A program made the position numbers and the translations under genes. Under the pieces are notes generated by a model. The model was given only the letters and a program-made list of their open reading frames with translations, had not been told where the DNA came from and searched no databases. DNA of 34,414 nt from assembly GCA_035719045.1 (NCBI GenBank), contig DASTGO010000313.1, positions 1 through 34,414 on the forward strand, written 5' to 3'. Numbering within the stretch: the stretch's first letter is position 1; each line of letters opens with the position of its first letter. Origin of the DNA: DASTGO01 sp035719045. Its GTDB lineage: Bacteria; Actinomycetota; Actinomycetes; Actinomycetales; Kineosporiaceae. Positions 22,447 to 30,110 of this stretch are shown one piece after another.

Positions 22447-23064
22447 CTACTGGCTGGAGGGGGGCCGTCCCGAATCGTGAGCAGAGGGCGATTGGAAGAG
22501 AGGGCCACCACTTCCAACGAACGTCAGTGCAGCCGAGGCAAGAAGCATGACAAGCGCGATACCGCCAAACGCACGGACGTGCAGGCCCAACTGGTGGTGA
22601 TACTCCGCCAGGGACAACGACGTCAGGACGCCGTGGCTATTTGAGTAGTAGCGACCGTCAATGACCTCAGGGTTGCCCCTGAGCTGAACGAACGACGACA
22701 CAGCCAACCCAGCACCGGCCATCCCCATTGCCACGGTGAACGCCATCGCCGGCGTCGGGATGCGGGCAAGCAACACGTCTCGGCGTTCCTGTTGCTGCGC
22801 CATCTCCGCGTCGTACCGCCGGAAGACGTTCCCCTCCGTTGGCCCAGAGGCGGCCGCCTGCTGGGTTGCGGCCAACTCACGGACCTCCTGCTGGACCTCC
22901 AAGGCACCCGGCAGCAGCAGGAAGATCCCGAAGACGAACAGGAGGACGATCAATGCGATGGGAAGAACGGGGTACCCCGGGACGAACGTCGAGACCTCGT
23001 CCACGGCGATGACCGCGACCCCAGCCCAAGCAAGCAGCACCCTCGCCCAGCGGACACGTCCCAC
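22447..23064 (-). CDS. Four-helix membrane protein of unknown function
   Basis: The GTG at 23064 was chosen because the -10-like TACATT lies six bases upstream, giving a 205-residue leaderless product; a longer reading starts at GTG 23124. Four hydrophobic segments are visible: VLLAWAGVAVIAV, PIALIVLLFVFGIFLLL, FTVAMGMAGAGLAVSSFV and FGGIALVMLLASAALTFVG. Between helices 2 and 3 is a charged, Gln/Glu-rich cytoplasmic stretch (about 55-100, EVQQEVRELAATQQAAASG and AEMAQQQERRDVLLAR) likely to be a coiled coil. Between helices 3 and 4 is a loop with NPEVIDGRYYSNSHG. No family was recognised. It is transcribed away from the initiator tRNA gene and lies at the right end of the accessory region. Confidence 0.65.
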   Translation of the reverse strand: MGRVRWARVLLAWAGVAVIAVDEVSTFVPGYPVLPIALIVLLFVFGIFLLLPGALEVQQEVRELAATQQAAASGPTEGNVFRRYDAEMAQQQERRDVLLARIPTPAMAFTVAMGMAGAGLAVSSFVQLRGNPEVIDGRYYSNSHGVLTSLSLAEYHHQLGLHVRAFGGIALVMLLASAALTFVGSGGPLFQSPSAHDSGRPPSSQ

Positions 23065-23070
23065 TCGCCG

Positions 23071-23076
23071 AATGTA
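23071..23076 (-). promoter_or_regulatory. -10 element of the four-helix membrane protein gene
   Basis: TACATT on the minus strand fits TANNNT and lies six bases before GTG 23064. A weak -35-like TGAACG lies 17 bases further upstream. With no ribosome-binding site in between, the message would be leaderless. Confidence 0.45.
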
Positions 23077-23177
23077 GCCCCAACCCGATCTAGCGTTCAC
23101 CGGCAAGACGACACCGCCGTCCACCGCGGTGAGCTTCCGCCAGTTGCGCCCGAACAGGCGGGCTTGCCACGGAGCCG

Positions 23178-23198
23178 TGGCTACAGATCTGGCTACAG
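23178..23198 (+). repeat. Direct repeat TGGCTACAG x2
   Basis: Two identical 9-base copies (23178-23186 and 23190-23198) are separated by three bases, close to the 3' side of the initiator tRNA gene. They could be arm-type sites for an integrase that used the tRNA, but no integrase gene is in view. Confidence 0.3.
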
Positions 23199-23223
23199 GC
23201 CACAGGACGTAGCGGGCAAACGA

Positions 23224-23265
23224 GTCAGAGGCCTGATCACCGTTTCCGGCGATCAGGCCTCTGAC
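23224..23265 (-). terminator. Hairpin terminator after the initiator tRNA gene
   Basis: A perfect 15-bp stem (23224-23238 with 23251-23265) is extended by three more pairs inside one mismatch. It lies 13 bases after the CCA end of the tRNA on the strand being read and is the strongest hairpin near it. Confidence 0.7.
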
Positions 23266-23278
23266 CTGCGTCTCTCCC

Positions 23279-23355
23279 TGGTAGCGGGGGCAGGATTTGA
23301 ACCTGCGACCTCTGGGTTATGAGCCCAGCGAGCTACCGAACTGCTCCACCCCGCG
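23279..23355 (-). tRNA. tRNA-fMet (CAT), initiator
   Basis: The minus strand folds as a full cloverleaf of 77 bases with encoded CCA. The acceptor is CGCGGGG with CCCCGCT, so bases 1 and 72 are C and U and do not pair, a mark of initiator tRNAs. The D-loop contains GGTAGCTCG. The anticodon arm CTGGG-CTCATAA-CCCAG has anticodon CAT and the three G:C pairs next to the loop that initiators carry. The T-arm is GCAGG-TTCAAAT-CCTGC. It divides the accessory left part from the conserved right part and may be an integration site for mobile DNA. Confidence 0.95.
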
Positions 23356-23538
23356 GCGACTCCGTAAGGTTACGTGACCACGTCCGGCTGGAGCAAATCG
23401 AGGCTCCTGCCCCGAGGCCACCAGCCCGTCACCAGGCCAAACGCCGGGGGACCCCGGCATCAGCCGGGGTCCCCGAGGAAGGAGCGAGACCGAGGTAGTG
23501 ACGAGACTGATCGCCCGAAGCAGGCCTCGGGTGCGGGA

Positions 23539-26500
23539 TCAGCCGCCGGAGGTGGGACTGGGCGAACCGGTGGCCGTCGAGGCCGGGCTGCCCGCCGGGG
23601 CCGGGGTGGTCGCGGAGGGCGAGGGGCTCGGGGTGGACGCCTTGCCCAACTGGGCCTCGGCATCCACGGCCGCCTGGACGGAGGTCTTCAACCGGGCCTG
23701 GGCCTGCCCGTAGGCGGCGAAGTCCCCGGCCTTGAGCGCGGTGTCGGAGTCCTTCATCGCCTGGGCGGCGTCCTTGAGCGCCTGTTGCAGCGCTGCCTGG
23801 GCGCCGCTCACGGCCGGGGTCGTGGCTGTCCCGGTCGGTGTGGGTCCCGTCCCTCCTGTCCCGGTTCCTCCGCTGCCTGTGCCGCCGGTGCCGTTGAACA
23901 CCTGGTTGATCGCACCGTCGAGGGTGTCGGAGAAGCCGATCTGGGCGCCGAACGCGACCAGCACGCGCTGCAGCAAGGGATACGACCCCTCCCCCGAACT
24001 CCGCACGTACACCGGCTCGACGTAGAGCAGTCCCCCGCCCAGGGGGAGCGTCAGCAGATTGCCGTACTCGACGGTCGACTTCCCGCCGATCCGCAACTGG
24101 TTCAGCAGCGGCGACACGTTGGTGTCGGAGGTGAAGTTGTTCTGGACCTGGCCGGGGCCGGGCACCACGGAGTCCCGGGGCAGCTCCAGCAGCCGCAACT
24201 GCCCGTAGCCGGGAGCCCGTTGCCCCGTGGTCGATCCGGCGTCCGCGTCGACGGCCAGGAACCCGGTGAGCACGTCACGGATGCTGGCCCCGCTGGCCGG
24301 GATGAAGGTCGACGTCAGCGAGAAGCTCGGGTCGTTCTGTCCCGGCATCTGCAGCGTCAGGTAGTAGGGCGGCTGCTGCTGCGGGCCGGCCGCGGTGTCG
24401 GTCGGGTCCTTGGGTACCTGCCAGTAGTCCTGCTGGCTGAAGAACGCCCCGGGGTCGGTGACGTGGTAGCGGGACAGCAGGTCACGCTGCACCTTGAACA
24501 GATCCTCGGGATAGCGCAGGTGCTGCATGAGCTTGCCGTCGATGCTCGCCATCGGCTTCACCAGGTTCGGGAACACCTTGCGCCAGGCCTTGAGCACCGG
24601 GTCGTTCTCATCCCAGGCGTACAGCGTGACGCTGCCGTCGTAGGCGTCGACCGTCGCCTTCACGGAGTTGCGCATGTAGTTGACCTGCTGCGCCTGAAGG
24701 GGGCTCACGCTCGTGCTGGTCTGGGTCAGGGAGTCGGAGGTGACCCGGTCGAGGTCCTCCAGCGCGGAGTACGGATACTGGTCGGTGGTCGTGTACCCGT
24801 CGAGGATCCAGGTCACCCGCCCGTTCACCACGGCCGGGTACGGGTTGCCGTCCAGGGTGAGGAACGGCGCCACCTTCTGGACCCGCTCCCGCGGATGGCG
24901 GTCGTAGAGGATCCGGGACGAGCCGTTCACCGCGTCGGACAGCAGGATGTTCTGCTCCCGGAACTTGATGGAGTACAGCAGCCGGTTGAACGTCGAGCCG
25001 ATCTTCACCCCGCCGGAGCCGGCGTAGGTGTTGTTCTGCTGACCGATCTTGCTCTTGTCGTCCGGGAAGTCCAGCTCCCGAGCCGCGGAGCCGGACGGTG
25101 CCCCGACGATCGAGTACTCCGGGGACTGTTCACCGAAGTACACCCGGGGCTGGTAGTCGCCCAGCGCCCCGGTCGACGGGATCCCGGACTGGAAGAACAC
25201 CGGCTTCCCGTCACCGGTGCGCTGGTTGCCGTACGCCGCCACCACGCCGAAGCCGTGCGTGTAGACGATGTGGTCGTTGTACCAGTTGCGCTGCCCGGCG
25301 GGAGCCTGGTCGAGGCTCAGCTCGCGGACCGCGATCACGGTGTCGCGCAACTGCCCGTCGACGTCGTACCGGTCGACGGCCAGCACGTCCGGGAAGTTGT
25401 AGTACTGCTTGTTCTGCTCCAGCTGCCGGAACGTCTGGCTGACCAGCGTGGGGTCCATCAGCCGGATCCCCGGGATGCTCGCCGCGTCGTTGCGCAGTGC
25501 CCCCGGCGTGGCCACCGTCTTCGCGGCGTACTTCGTCACCGAGACCCCGGACAGCCCGAAGGCATCCCGGGTGGCGTTGATGTTGCGCTGGATGTACGGC
25601 GACTCCAGCACCTGCGCACTGGGCGTGACCTGGAACCGCTGGACGATCGCCGGGTAGATCTGGCCGATGACGATGGCCGTCACGACCAGCAGCCCGACGC
25701 CGTACACCGGCAGCATCCGCCAGCCGTCGAACACCGCCGCCACCACGAACAGGATCGCCACGATCAGCGAGATCGCCGCGAGCACCCCGCGTGCGGTGAG
25801 CACCGCGTTGGCATCGGTGTAGGTCAGGCCCGTGATCAGCTTGGACTGCCGGGTGCTCAGCTCGAACCGGCCGAGCCAGGAGTCCAGGGCGCGCAGCAGC
25901 AGGAACGCCGCCGCCAGGCAACCCAGGTGGATGCGGGCCGCCGCCGTCATCCGCGGGCCGCCGCCCTGCAACCGCAGGCCGCCGTACAGGTAGTGCGTCA
26001 CCAGCGCCGACAGTCCGGACAGCACGACCACCGCGGTGAAGAACCCGGTGAGAAAGTTCAGCCACGGCAGCGTGAACACGAAGAAGCCGATGTCCAGGTG
26101 GAACTGCGGGTCCTTGGCACCGAAGGACACCCGGTCCACCCACAGCAGGAAGGTCTTCCACTCCTGGCTGGCCGCCGAACCGGCGAACAGGCCCAGGCCG
26201 ATCGGCAGGACGATGACCACCAGCTTGCGCAGCGGCTCGATCGAGTCGCGGTAACGGTCGAGGCTGGCCTGTTCCGGCGACACAGGTGCGTACACGGGCC
26301 GGGACCGGTACCCGAACATGAGGCTGGCCAGCACCGCCCCGGCCATCACCAGGCCACCGGCGACGAACAGCCCGATCCGGGTCAGCATCTCCGTGCGGTA
26401 CACGGCCACGTAGCCCAACTGCCGGAACCACAGCACGTCGGTCCAGATCTGGGCGAGGATGACCATCCCCACCACGAGCACCCCGAGGATCGCCAGCGTC

Positions 26501-26574
26501 GGTGCCAGTGCACCCCGACGACGACGCTGAACGACGGGGCGGGGCCCCCGCCGCGGGTCCTGGCTGAAGCTCAC
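23539..26574 (-). CDS. UPF0182 (COG1615) large membrane protein
   Basis: From GTG 26574 the protein has 1011 residues, normal for the family. The frame is open further upstream, but VSFSQDPRRGPRP with a weak GAGGG ahead is the typical start region. About seven membrane helices fill the first 330 residues, among them LAPTLAILGVLVVGMVILA, IGLFVAGGLVMAGAVLAS and LAAISLIVAILFVVAAVF, with the family segments WFRQLGY and FHLDIGFFVF. A large extracytoplasmic region follows, with YTHGFGVVAAYGN and TWILDGYTTTDQYPYS, which are well kept in the family. The tail is unusual: a Gly/Thr-rich stretch (about 885-915), a helical Ala/Gln-rich segment, and a final Ser/Pro/Thr-rich end. The function of UPF0182 is unknown; it is common in actinobacteria and cyanobacteria. 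Confidence 0.95.
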   Translation of the reverse strand: MSFSQDPRRGPRPVVQRRRRGALAPTLAILGVLVVGMVILAQIWTDVLWFRQLGYVAVYRTEMLTRIGLFVAGGLVMAGAVLASLMFGYRSRPVYAPVSPEQASLDRYRDSIEPLRKLVVIVLPIGLGLFAGSAASQEWKTFLLWVDRVSFGAKDPQFHLDIGFFVFTLPWLNFLTGFFTAVVVLSGLSALVTHYLYGGLRLQGGGPRMTAAARIHLGCLAAAFLLLRALDSWLGRFELSTRQSKLITGLTYTDANAVLTARGVLAAISLIVAILFVVAAVFDGWRMLPVYGVGLLVVTAIVIGQIYPAIVQRFQVTPSAQVLESPYIQRNINATRDAFGLSGVSVTKYAAKTVATPGALRNDAASIPGIRLMDPTLVSQTFRQLEQNKQYYNFPDVLAVDRYDVDGQLRDTVIAVRELSLDQAPAGQRNWYNDHIVYTHGFGVVAAYGNQRTGDGKPVFFQSGIPSTGALGDYQPRVYFGEQSPEYSIVGAPSGSAARELDFPDDKSKIGQQNNTYAGSGGVKIGSTFNRLLYSIKFREQNILLSDAVNGSSRILYDRHPRERVQKVAPFLTLDGNPYPAVVNGRVTWILDGYTTTDQYPYSALEDLDRVTSDSLTQTSTSVSPLQAQQVNYMRNSVKATVDAYDGSVTLYAWDENDPVLKAWRKVFPNLVKPMASIDGKLMQHLRYPEDLFKVQRDLLSRYHVTDPGAFFSQQDYWQVPKDPTDTAAGPQQQPPYYLTLQMPGQNDPSFSLTSTFIPASGASIRDVLTGFLAVDADAGSTTGQRAPGYGQLRLLELPRDSVVPGPGQVQNNFTSDTNVSPLLNQLRIGGKSTVEYGNLLTLPLGGGLLYVEPVYVRSSGEGSYPLLQRVLVAFGAQIGFSDTLDGAINQVFNGTGGTGSGGTGTGGTGPTPTGTATTPAVSGAQAALQQALKDAAQAMKDSDTALKAGDFAAYGQAQARLKTSVQAAVDAEAQLGKASTPSPSPSATTPAPAGSPASTATGSPSPTSGG

Positions 26575-26758
26575 TGTGCGCCCTCGCTTCGCTGGTCCGC
26601 CGCGCGAGGCCGCCTGCACGATCCGGTGACGGCTCGCCCATGCCTCCCGCTCACGACGGGGAAAACTTACCCATCTCGGCTGGGGTTCCCGGCCAGACCC
26701 GTCCGTGACGGCACCGTGATGCTCCGGCGCCCCGTCCGGCACCTGGCTGCCGACCTGG

Positions 26759-26764
26759 CAGGAT
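26759..26764 (+). promoter_or_regulatory. Possible -10 element of the PPA1309-like gene
   Basis: CAGGAT lies seven bases before ATG 26772 and no ribosome-binding site is seen. It is the same arrangement as at hen1 and recD2, but the first base differs from TANNNT. Confidence 0.3.
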
Positions 26765-26771
26765 CGGGCCC

Positions 26772-27329
26772 ATGGAGACCTCCGAGGGCACCCCCTCCGC
26801 CGGACCGAGCGCCCTGGAGCGGGCGGTCCGTGAGCTGGAGCAGCACGTGGCCGGCGGCGGCTGGGACGGTCCGGTCCGGCTGTTCGCGCTCATCCGCACC
26901 GGCGCCGCCCTCGAACGTGACCCGGCCCTGGCGGCGACCCTGCCGGCCGAGGTGGTCCAGGCCGCCCGCGAGGACGCCGACCACCTCACCGCGGTCGAGC
27001 AGGAGGGACTGCCCGACTCCCCGTCGCTGGAGTCCCTGCTGGGCCGCATCGCCTGGCCGCCCACCGTGGACGGCGCCGCCCTGGTGGTCGAGCGGATCGT
27101 CGTCCCGCCGGAGGCGGAGACCAACCTGCCGGAGGATCCGGAGCAGGCCCAGGCCGCACTGTTGAACCACCCCCTGCGCCAGGACCTGCGGCTGGCCGCC
27201 GGGGTGCTGCGCGACGGCGGCCGGATGTGCGCGATCCGGTCCCGCGGCCACGACAGTGACGACCAGGTGGCCGTCGGTCCCGACCTGATCCCCGGACTCA
27301 CCGAAGCCCTCGCCCAGACCCTGGACTGA
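26772..27329 (+). CDS. PPA1309-family protein
   Basis: The 185-residue soluble protein starts at ATG 26772. It matches the actinobacterial PPA1309 family, known only from conserved position and sequence: an N-terminal helix (ALERAVRELEQHVAGGGWD), a central LFALIRTGAAL, then IAWPPTVDGAALVVERIVVPP and a C-terminal LAAGVLRDGGRMCAIRSRGHD. No catalytic motif is apparent, and its role is unknown. It lies between the UPF0182 gene (divergent) and the YlbL-like gene (convergent), an order often kept in actinomycetes and one that supports the call. A -10-like CAGGAT seven bases before the ATG, with no Shine-Dalgarno, suggests a leaderless message. Confidence 0.85.
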   Translation: METSEGTPSAGPSALERAVRELEQHVAGGGWDGPVRLFALIRTGAALERDPALAATLPAEVVQAAREDADHLTAVEQEGLPDSPSLESLLGRIAWPPTVDGAALVVERIVVPPEAETNLPEDPEQAQAALLNHPLRQDLRLAAGVLRDGGRMCAIRSRGHDSDDQVAVGPDLIPGLTEALAQTLD

Positions 27330-27350
27330 GCCCGGGCGCCCGAAGCGGGC

Positions 27351-27390
27351 ACCGGGGCCGCCTCGGTCAGCGTGCCGCGCCGGCCCCGGT
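27351..27390. terminator. Bidirectional hairpin between PPA1309-like and YlbL-like genes
   Basis: ACCGGGGCCG (27351-27360) and CGGCCCCGGT (27381-27390) form a perfect 10-bp stem with a 20-base loop between two convergent genes. It can end both transcripts. Confidence 0.55.
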
Positions 27391-27435
27391 TGTGGCTCCG
27401 CGTCGCCCCGGGTCAGCGCACCACGCCGCTTCGGG

Positions 27436-28722
27436 TCACGGCGCCGGGCAGGTCGGCAGAGCGTCCGTCCGCCCGGCCGCGATCGCCTCGACGGCGGTGC
27501 GGGCCTCGTGCAGCGTGGACACCCGGATCACCCGCAGGCCGTCCGGCACGTGACCGGCCACCTCCTTGCAGTCGTCCGCCGGGGCCAGGAACCAGCGGGC
27601 ACCGGCCGCCCGGGCGCCGATCATCTTCTCCTGGATCCCGCCGATCGGACCGACCAGCCCGTCGCTGTCGATGGTCCCGGTGCCGGCGATCTTCTGGCCG
27701 CCGGTCATCGCACCGGGCGTGAGGATGTCGATGATCCCGAGCGCGAACATCATCCCGGCGCTCGGCCCGCCCACGTCGTCGATCTGGATCTTCACCTGGA
27801 ACGGGAAGTGGAAGGTCGGGTCGATGAGGATCCCGAGAACCGTCCGCCCGCCGGCGGACCGGGTCGTGACCGGGAACGAGGTGTCCTTGCCGTCACGCTG
27901 CACGGTCACCTGAACCGCCTGCCCCGGCTGCACCTTCTGCAGGGCGTCCCGCACCGAAGCGAGGTCCGGGGTCTTCGTCCCGCCGACGGCCACCAGGACG
28001 TCCCCGTGCCGGAAGACCTTGGCCGCGGGGGCCTGCGGATCCGTCCCGGAAATGGTCAGCGTCGTCGGCACCATGATGGACAGCTCGCTCAGCGCCGCGG
28101 CGGTCGCCTGCTCCTGGGATCCGGCCATCTCCTGCTGGTTCTGCTGCTGGTTCTGCTGCGGCGTCTGGCCTGAGGGGAACACCTGCTCCACCGGGACCAC
28201 CGCAACCGACCGGTCGAGCACGCCGGTCATCACGTCCCAGAAGGTCAGCCGGTAGCCCGGCCCGCCGGACACCGTGACCGTGGTGAGGTCGAGAGTGCCG
28301 GTCGTCGGGTACGTGGCATGCCCCGTGATCGTGATCAGCTGCTTGCCGTTCTCGCTGCCGAGGGTGTTGATCGCCGGCCCGGGCTTGAGCGCCGCGTAGG
28401 GAACCGGCAGCAGCGAGGCCGCGATGAACAGCAGCACCGTGGCGACCCCGCAGACCAGCAGTACCGCGGTGTTGTGGCTCAGCCCCGGCTCCGGCGCCGG
28501 CACCTGGCCGGCCGGCTCGCCGGGTGGTGTCCCGCCGGGACCACCCGGAACCGCCCCCCACGGATCCTGCGCCCCGCAGTCACGGGCGGAGTCCGCACCG
28601 TCCGCCGGAGGGCCACCGTCGGATGGCGTCCCTTCCATCGCCGACCCGGAGACCACCGCCGCATCGGCGGGGGGAGCCGCCTGCGGGTACTCCGGCAGCG
28701 GATCAGAAGCCTGCGACGTCAC
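27436..28722 (-). CDS. YlbL-like PDZ/Lon-type membrane protease
   Basis: GTG 28722, with GGAGGGG four bases upstream, gives 428 residues. The order of parts is: a Pro/Gly-rich cytoplasmic lead (1-80), one membrane helix (about 86-108, TAVLLVCGVATVLLFIAASL), an extracytoplasmic region with a Gln-rich insert (QNQQQNQQ), a PDZ domain (about 213-278) and a Lon-type S16 protease domain. The catalytic Ser321 is in GGPSAG and Lys366 is in GGIQEKMIGA. YlbL relatives cleave membrane or extracytoplasmic targets linked to cell division and DNA-damage responses in some bacteria. The dyad is intact. It is preceded at 97 bases by an NAD-dependent epimerase-like gene on the same strand and may share its transcript. 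Confidence 0.92.
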   Translation of the reverse strand: MTSQASDPLPEYPQAAPPADAAVVSGSAMEGTPSDGGPPADGADSARDCGAQDPWGAVPGGPGGTPPGEPAGQVPAPEPGLSHNTAVLLVCGVATVLLFIAASLLPVPYAALKPGPAINTLGSENGKQLITITGHATYPTTGTLDLTTVTVSGGPGYRLTFWDVMTGVLDRSVAVVPVEQVFPSGQTPQQNQQQNQQEMAGSQEQATAAALSELSIMVPTTLTISGTDPQAPAAKVFRHGDVLVAVGGTKTPDLASVRDALQKVQPGQAVQVTVQRDGKDTSFPVTTRSAGGRTVLGILIDPTFHFPFQVKIQIDDVGGPSAGMMFALGIIDILTPGAMTGGQKIAGTGTIDSDGLVGPIGGIQEKMIGARAAGARWFLAPADDCKEVAGHVPDGLRVIRVSTLHEARTAVEAIAAGRTDALPTCPAP

Positions 28723-28818
28723 CGAGCCCCTCCTCGCCGTCCGTTCGACGCCTCTCCTCGACGCCGCACGGGTCCCGGGGCGTACCACGCGGCGGCAGGG
28801 TCCGCCCTGCGCACGCCG

Positions 28819-29961
28819 TCACAGAGTAGGCCGATGACGCCGGGTCCGACGCGACCGGGCCTGCCGGACCAGGGCCGCGGTGGCCACCACGGCCACGGCG
28901 GCACCGGCCGCCCCCAGGGCGGCGTCCCGGCGGTCCAGCCGTCGCCCGGCCACCGCATGCCGGCCGGTACCGGCCTCCAACAGGGTCCGGACACACTCGG
29001 CATTGGCGTGGGCCGGCCGCCAGCCGACCTCACGCAGCCGCTGCGAGGACACCACCCAGGGGTGCACGACCAGGGCGAGGTCCCCGGCCGGCATCGGCAG
29101 CATCCCGAGCCGGTGCAGCCGCTCCGCCGTCCCGAACGCCAGCCCGGCCGGAAGCTCCAGCCGCCGCAGCCCGACCAGCTCCTCGACATCCGCCCATTCC
29201 AGGGCGCCGTCGCTGCCGGCCGTCAACGAACCGTCCAGCCCGGCGGCCACCGCGACGGCGACCGCCTCCCCCAGGTCGTCCAGGTGGCAGAACTGCCAGC
29301 GGGTCCGCGCCCCGCGCACGGTCAGCAGCCGCGGCGCCTCGAAGTGCCTGGTCACGACCGTGTCCACCCCGGCCCCGACCAGCGCTGCGGGGCGGATCAC
29401 GGCGACCCGCAGCCCCGGGTGCACCCGGGGGGTCCGCTCGATGATCCGCTCGATCTCCAGCAGGTCGCCCACCAGGCCGTCGTCGGGGTCGGCCCGCAGC
29501 GGGGCGTCCTCGGGCAGCGGGACCGGGTTGTCCGCCCGCGCCCCGTACACCATCGCGCTGCTCACCACGATCAGCCGGCCGGCACCCGCGGCCGCGGCCG
29601 CCGTGGTCACCGCCTGCACCGCCCGGACGGCCCGGGCCCGCCGCTGCCGGGCCGGCACAGCGAGCGCCTGCTCAAGGTTCGCCCGGTCCGCGATGTGGAC
29701 GACCACGTCCACGCCGGTCAGGCGGTCGACCACGGCCGGGTCGGCGACATCGCCGAGCCGCCAGGTGACGCCGTCCAACTCCCCGCGGACCTCGTCCACC
29801 GCGACCACGCCGCGCGGGCCATCCGGCGTCCCCTGCCGCCGGACCAGCGCGGCCGCGACCGCGGCACCTACCGGCGAGGCCGCCCCGGTGACGGCCACCA
29901 CGAGACCTCCTCCCGCGCCGGAGCGTCGCCTGCCCGGAGTGGCCCGACTCTGCGGGGTCAC
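28819..29961 (-). CDS. NAD-dependent epimerase/dehydratase-like protein (extended SDR)
   Basis: GTG 29961 with GGAGG seven bases upstream gives 380 residues. After a basic lead comes the Rossmann motif VVAVTGAASPVGAAV (about 20-34), in the TGxxGxxG position but with Ala and Ser in place of two usual glycines. Then follow LGDVADP, VVVHIAD and SSAMVYG, which is the catalytic Ser/Tyr region. In the C-terminal part CHLDDLGEAV is the usual nucleotide-sugar epimerase strand. The end is a hydrophobic helix (AALGAAGAAVAVVATAALV) followed by basic residues, possibly a membrane anchor. The substrate is unknown. It is divergent from the DUF2342 gene and upstream of the YlbL-like gene. Confidence 0.85.
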   Translation of the reverse strand: MTPQSRATPGRRRSGAGGGLVVAVTGAASPVGAAVAAALVRRQGTPDGPRGVVAVDEVRGELDGVTWRLGDVADPAVVDRLTGVDVVVHIADRANLEQALAVPARQRRARAVRAVQAVTTAAAAAGAGRLIVVSSAMVYGARADNPVPLPEDAPLRADPDDGLVGDLLEIERIIERTPRVHPGLRVAVIRPAALVGAGVDTVVTRHFEAPRLLTVRGARTRWQFCHLDDLGEAVAVAVAAGLDGSLTAGSDGALEWADVEELVGLRRLELPAGLAFGTAERLHRLGMLPMPAGDLALVVHPWVVSSQRLREVGWRPAHANAECVRTLLEAGTGRHAVAGRRLDRRDAALGAAGAAVAVVATAALVRQARSRRTRRHRPTL

Positions 29962-30110
29962 GGTGTGCCCTCCCTCGCTTCGCCCGACGTGGATACGGTG
30001 GGAACGTCGACGCCTGTCCAAGCGTTGCCCCGACCATCCCATCACCACGTTCCTGCCCGACCGTACCGAGGAGTCCGGCGGGTCGGCACTGCCAGCGAGC
30101 GAGGTACCCC

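Noticed and set aside
22144..22644. Plus-strand open frame of 166 codons
   Set aside because: It has no ribosome-binding site and no recognisable domain, ends inside the four-helix membrane protein gene, and its composition drifts to Arg/Gly repeats.
22792..23322. Plus-strand open frame ending AGAGFEPATSGL
   Set aside because: That ending is the antisense translation of the tRNA gene, a well-known annotation artefact; the rest overlaps the four-helix membrane protein gene.
23374..27165. Very long plus-strand open frame (1263 codons)
   Set aside because: It is antisense to the UPF0182 gene, rich in His, Arg, Gly and Gln without domains, as expected from the reverse of high-GC coding DNA.
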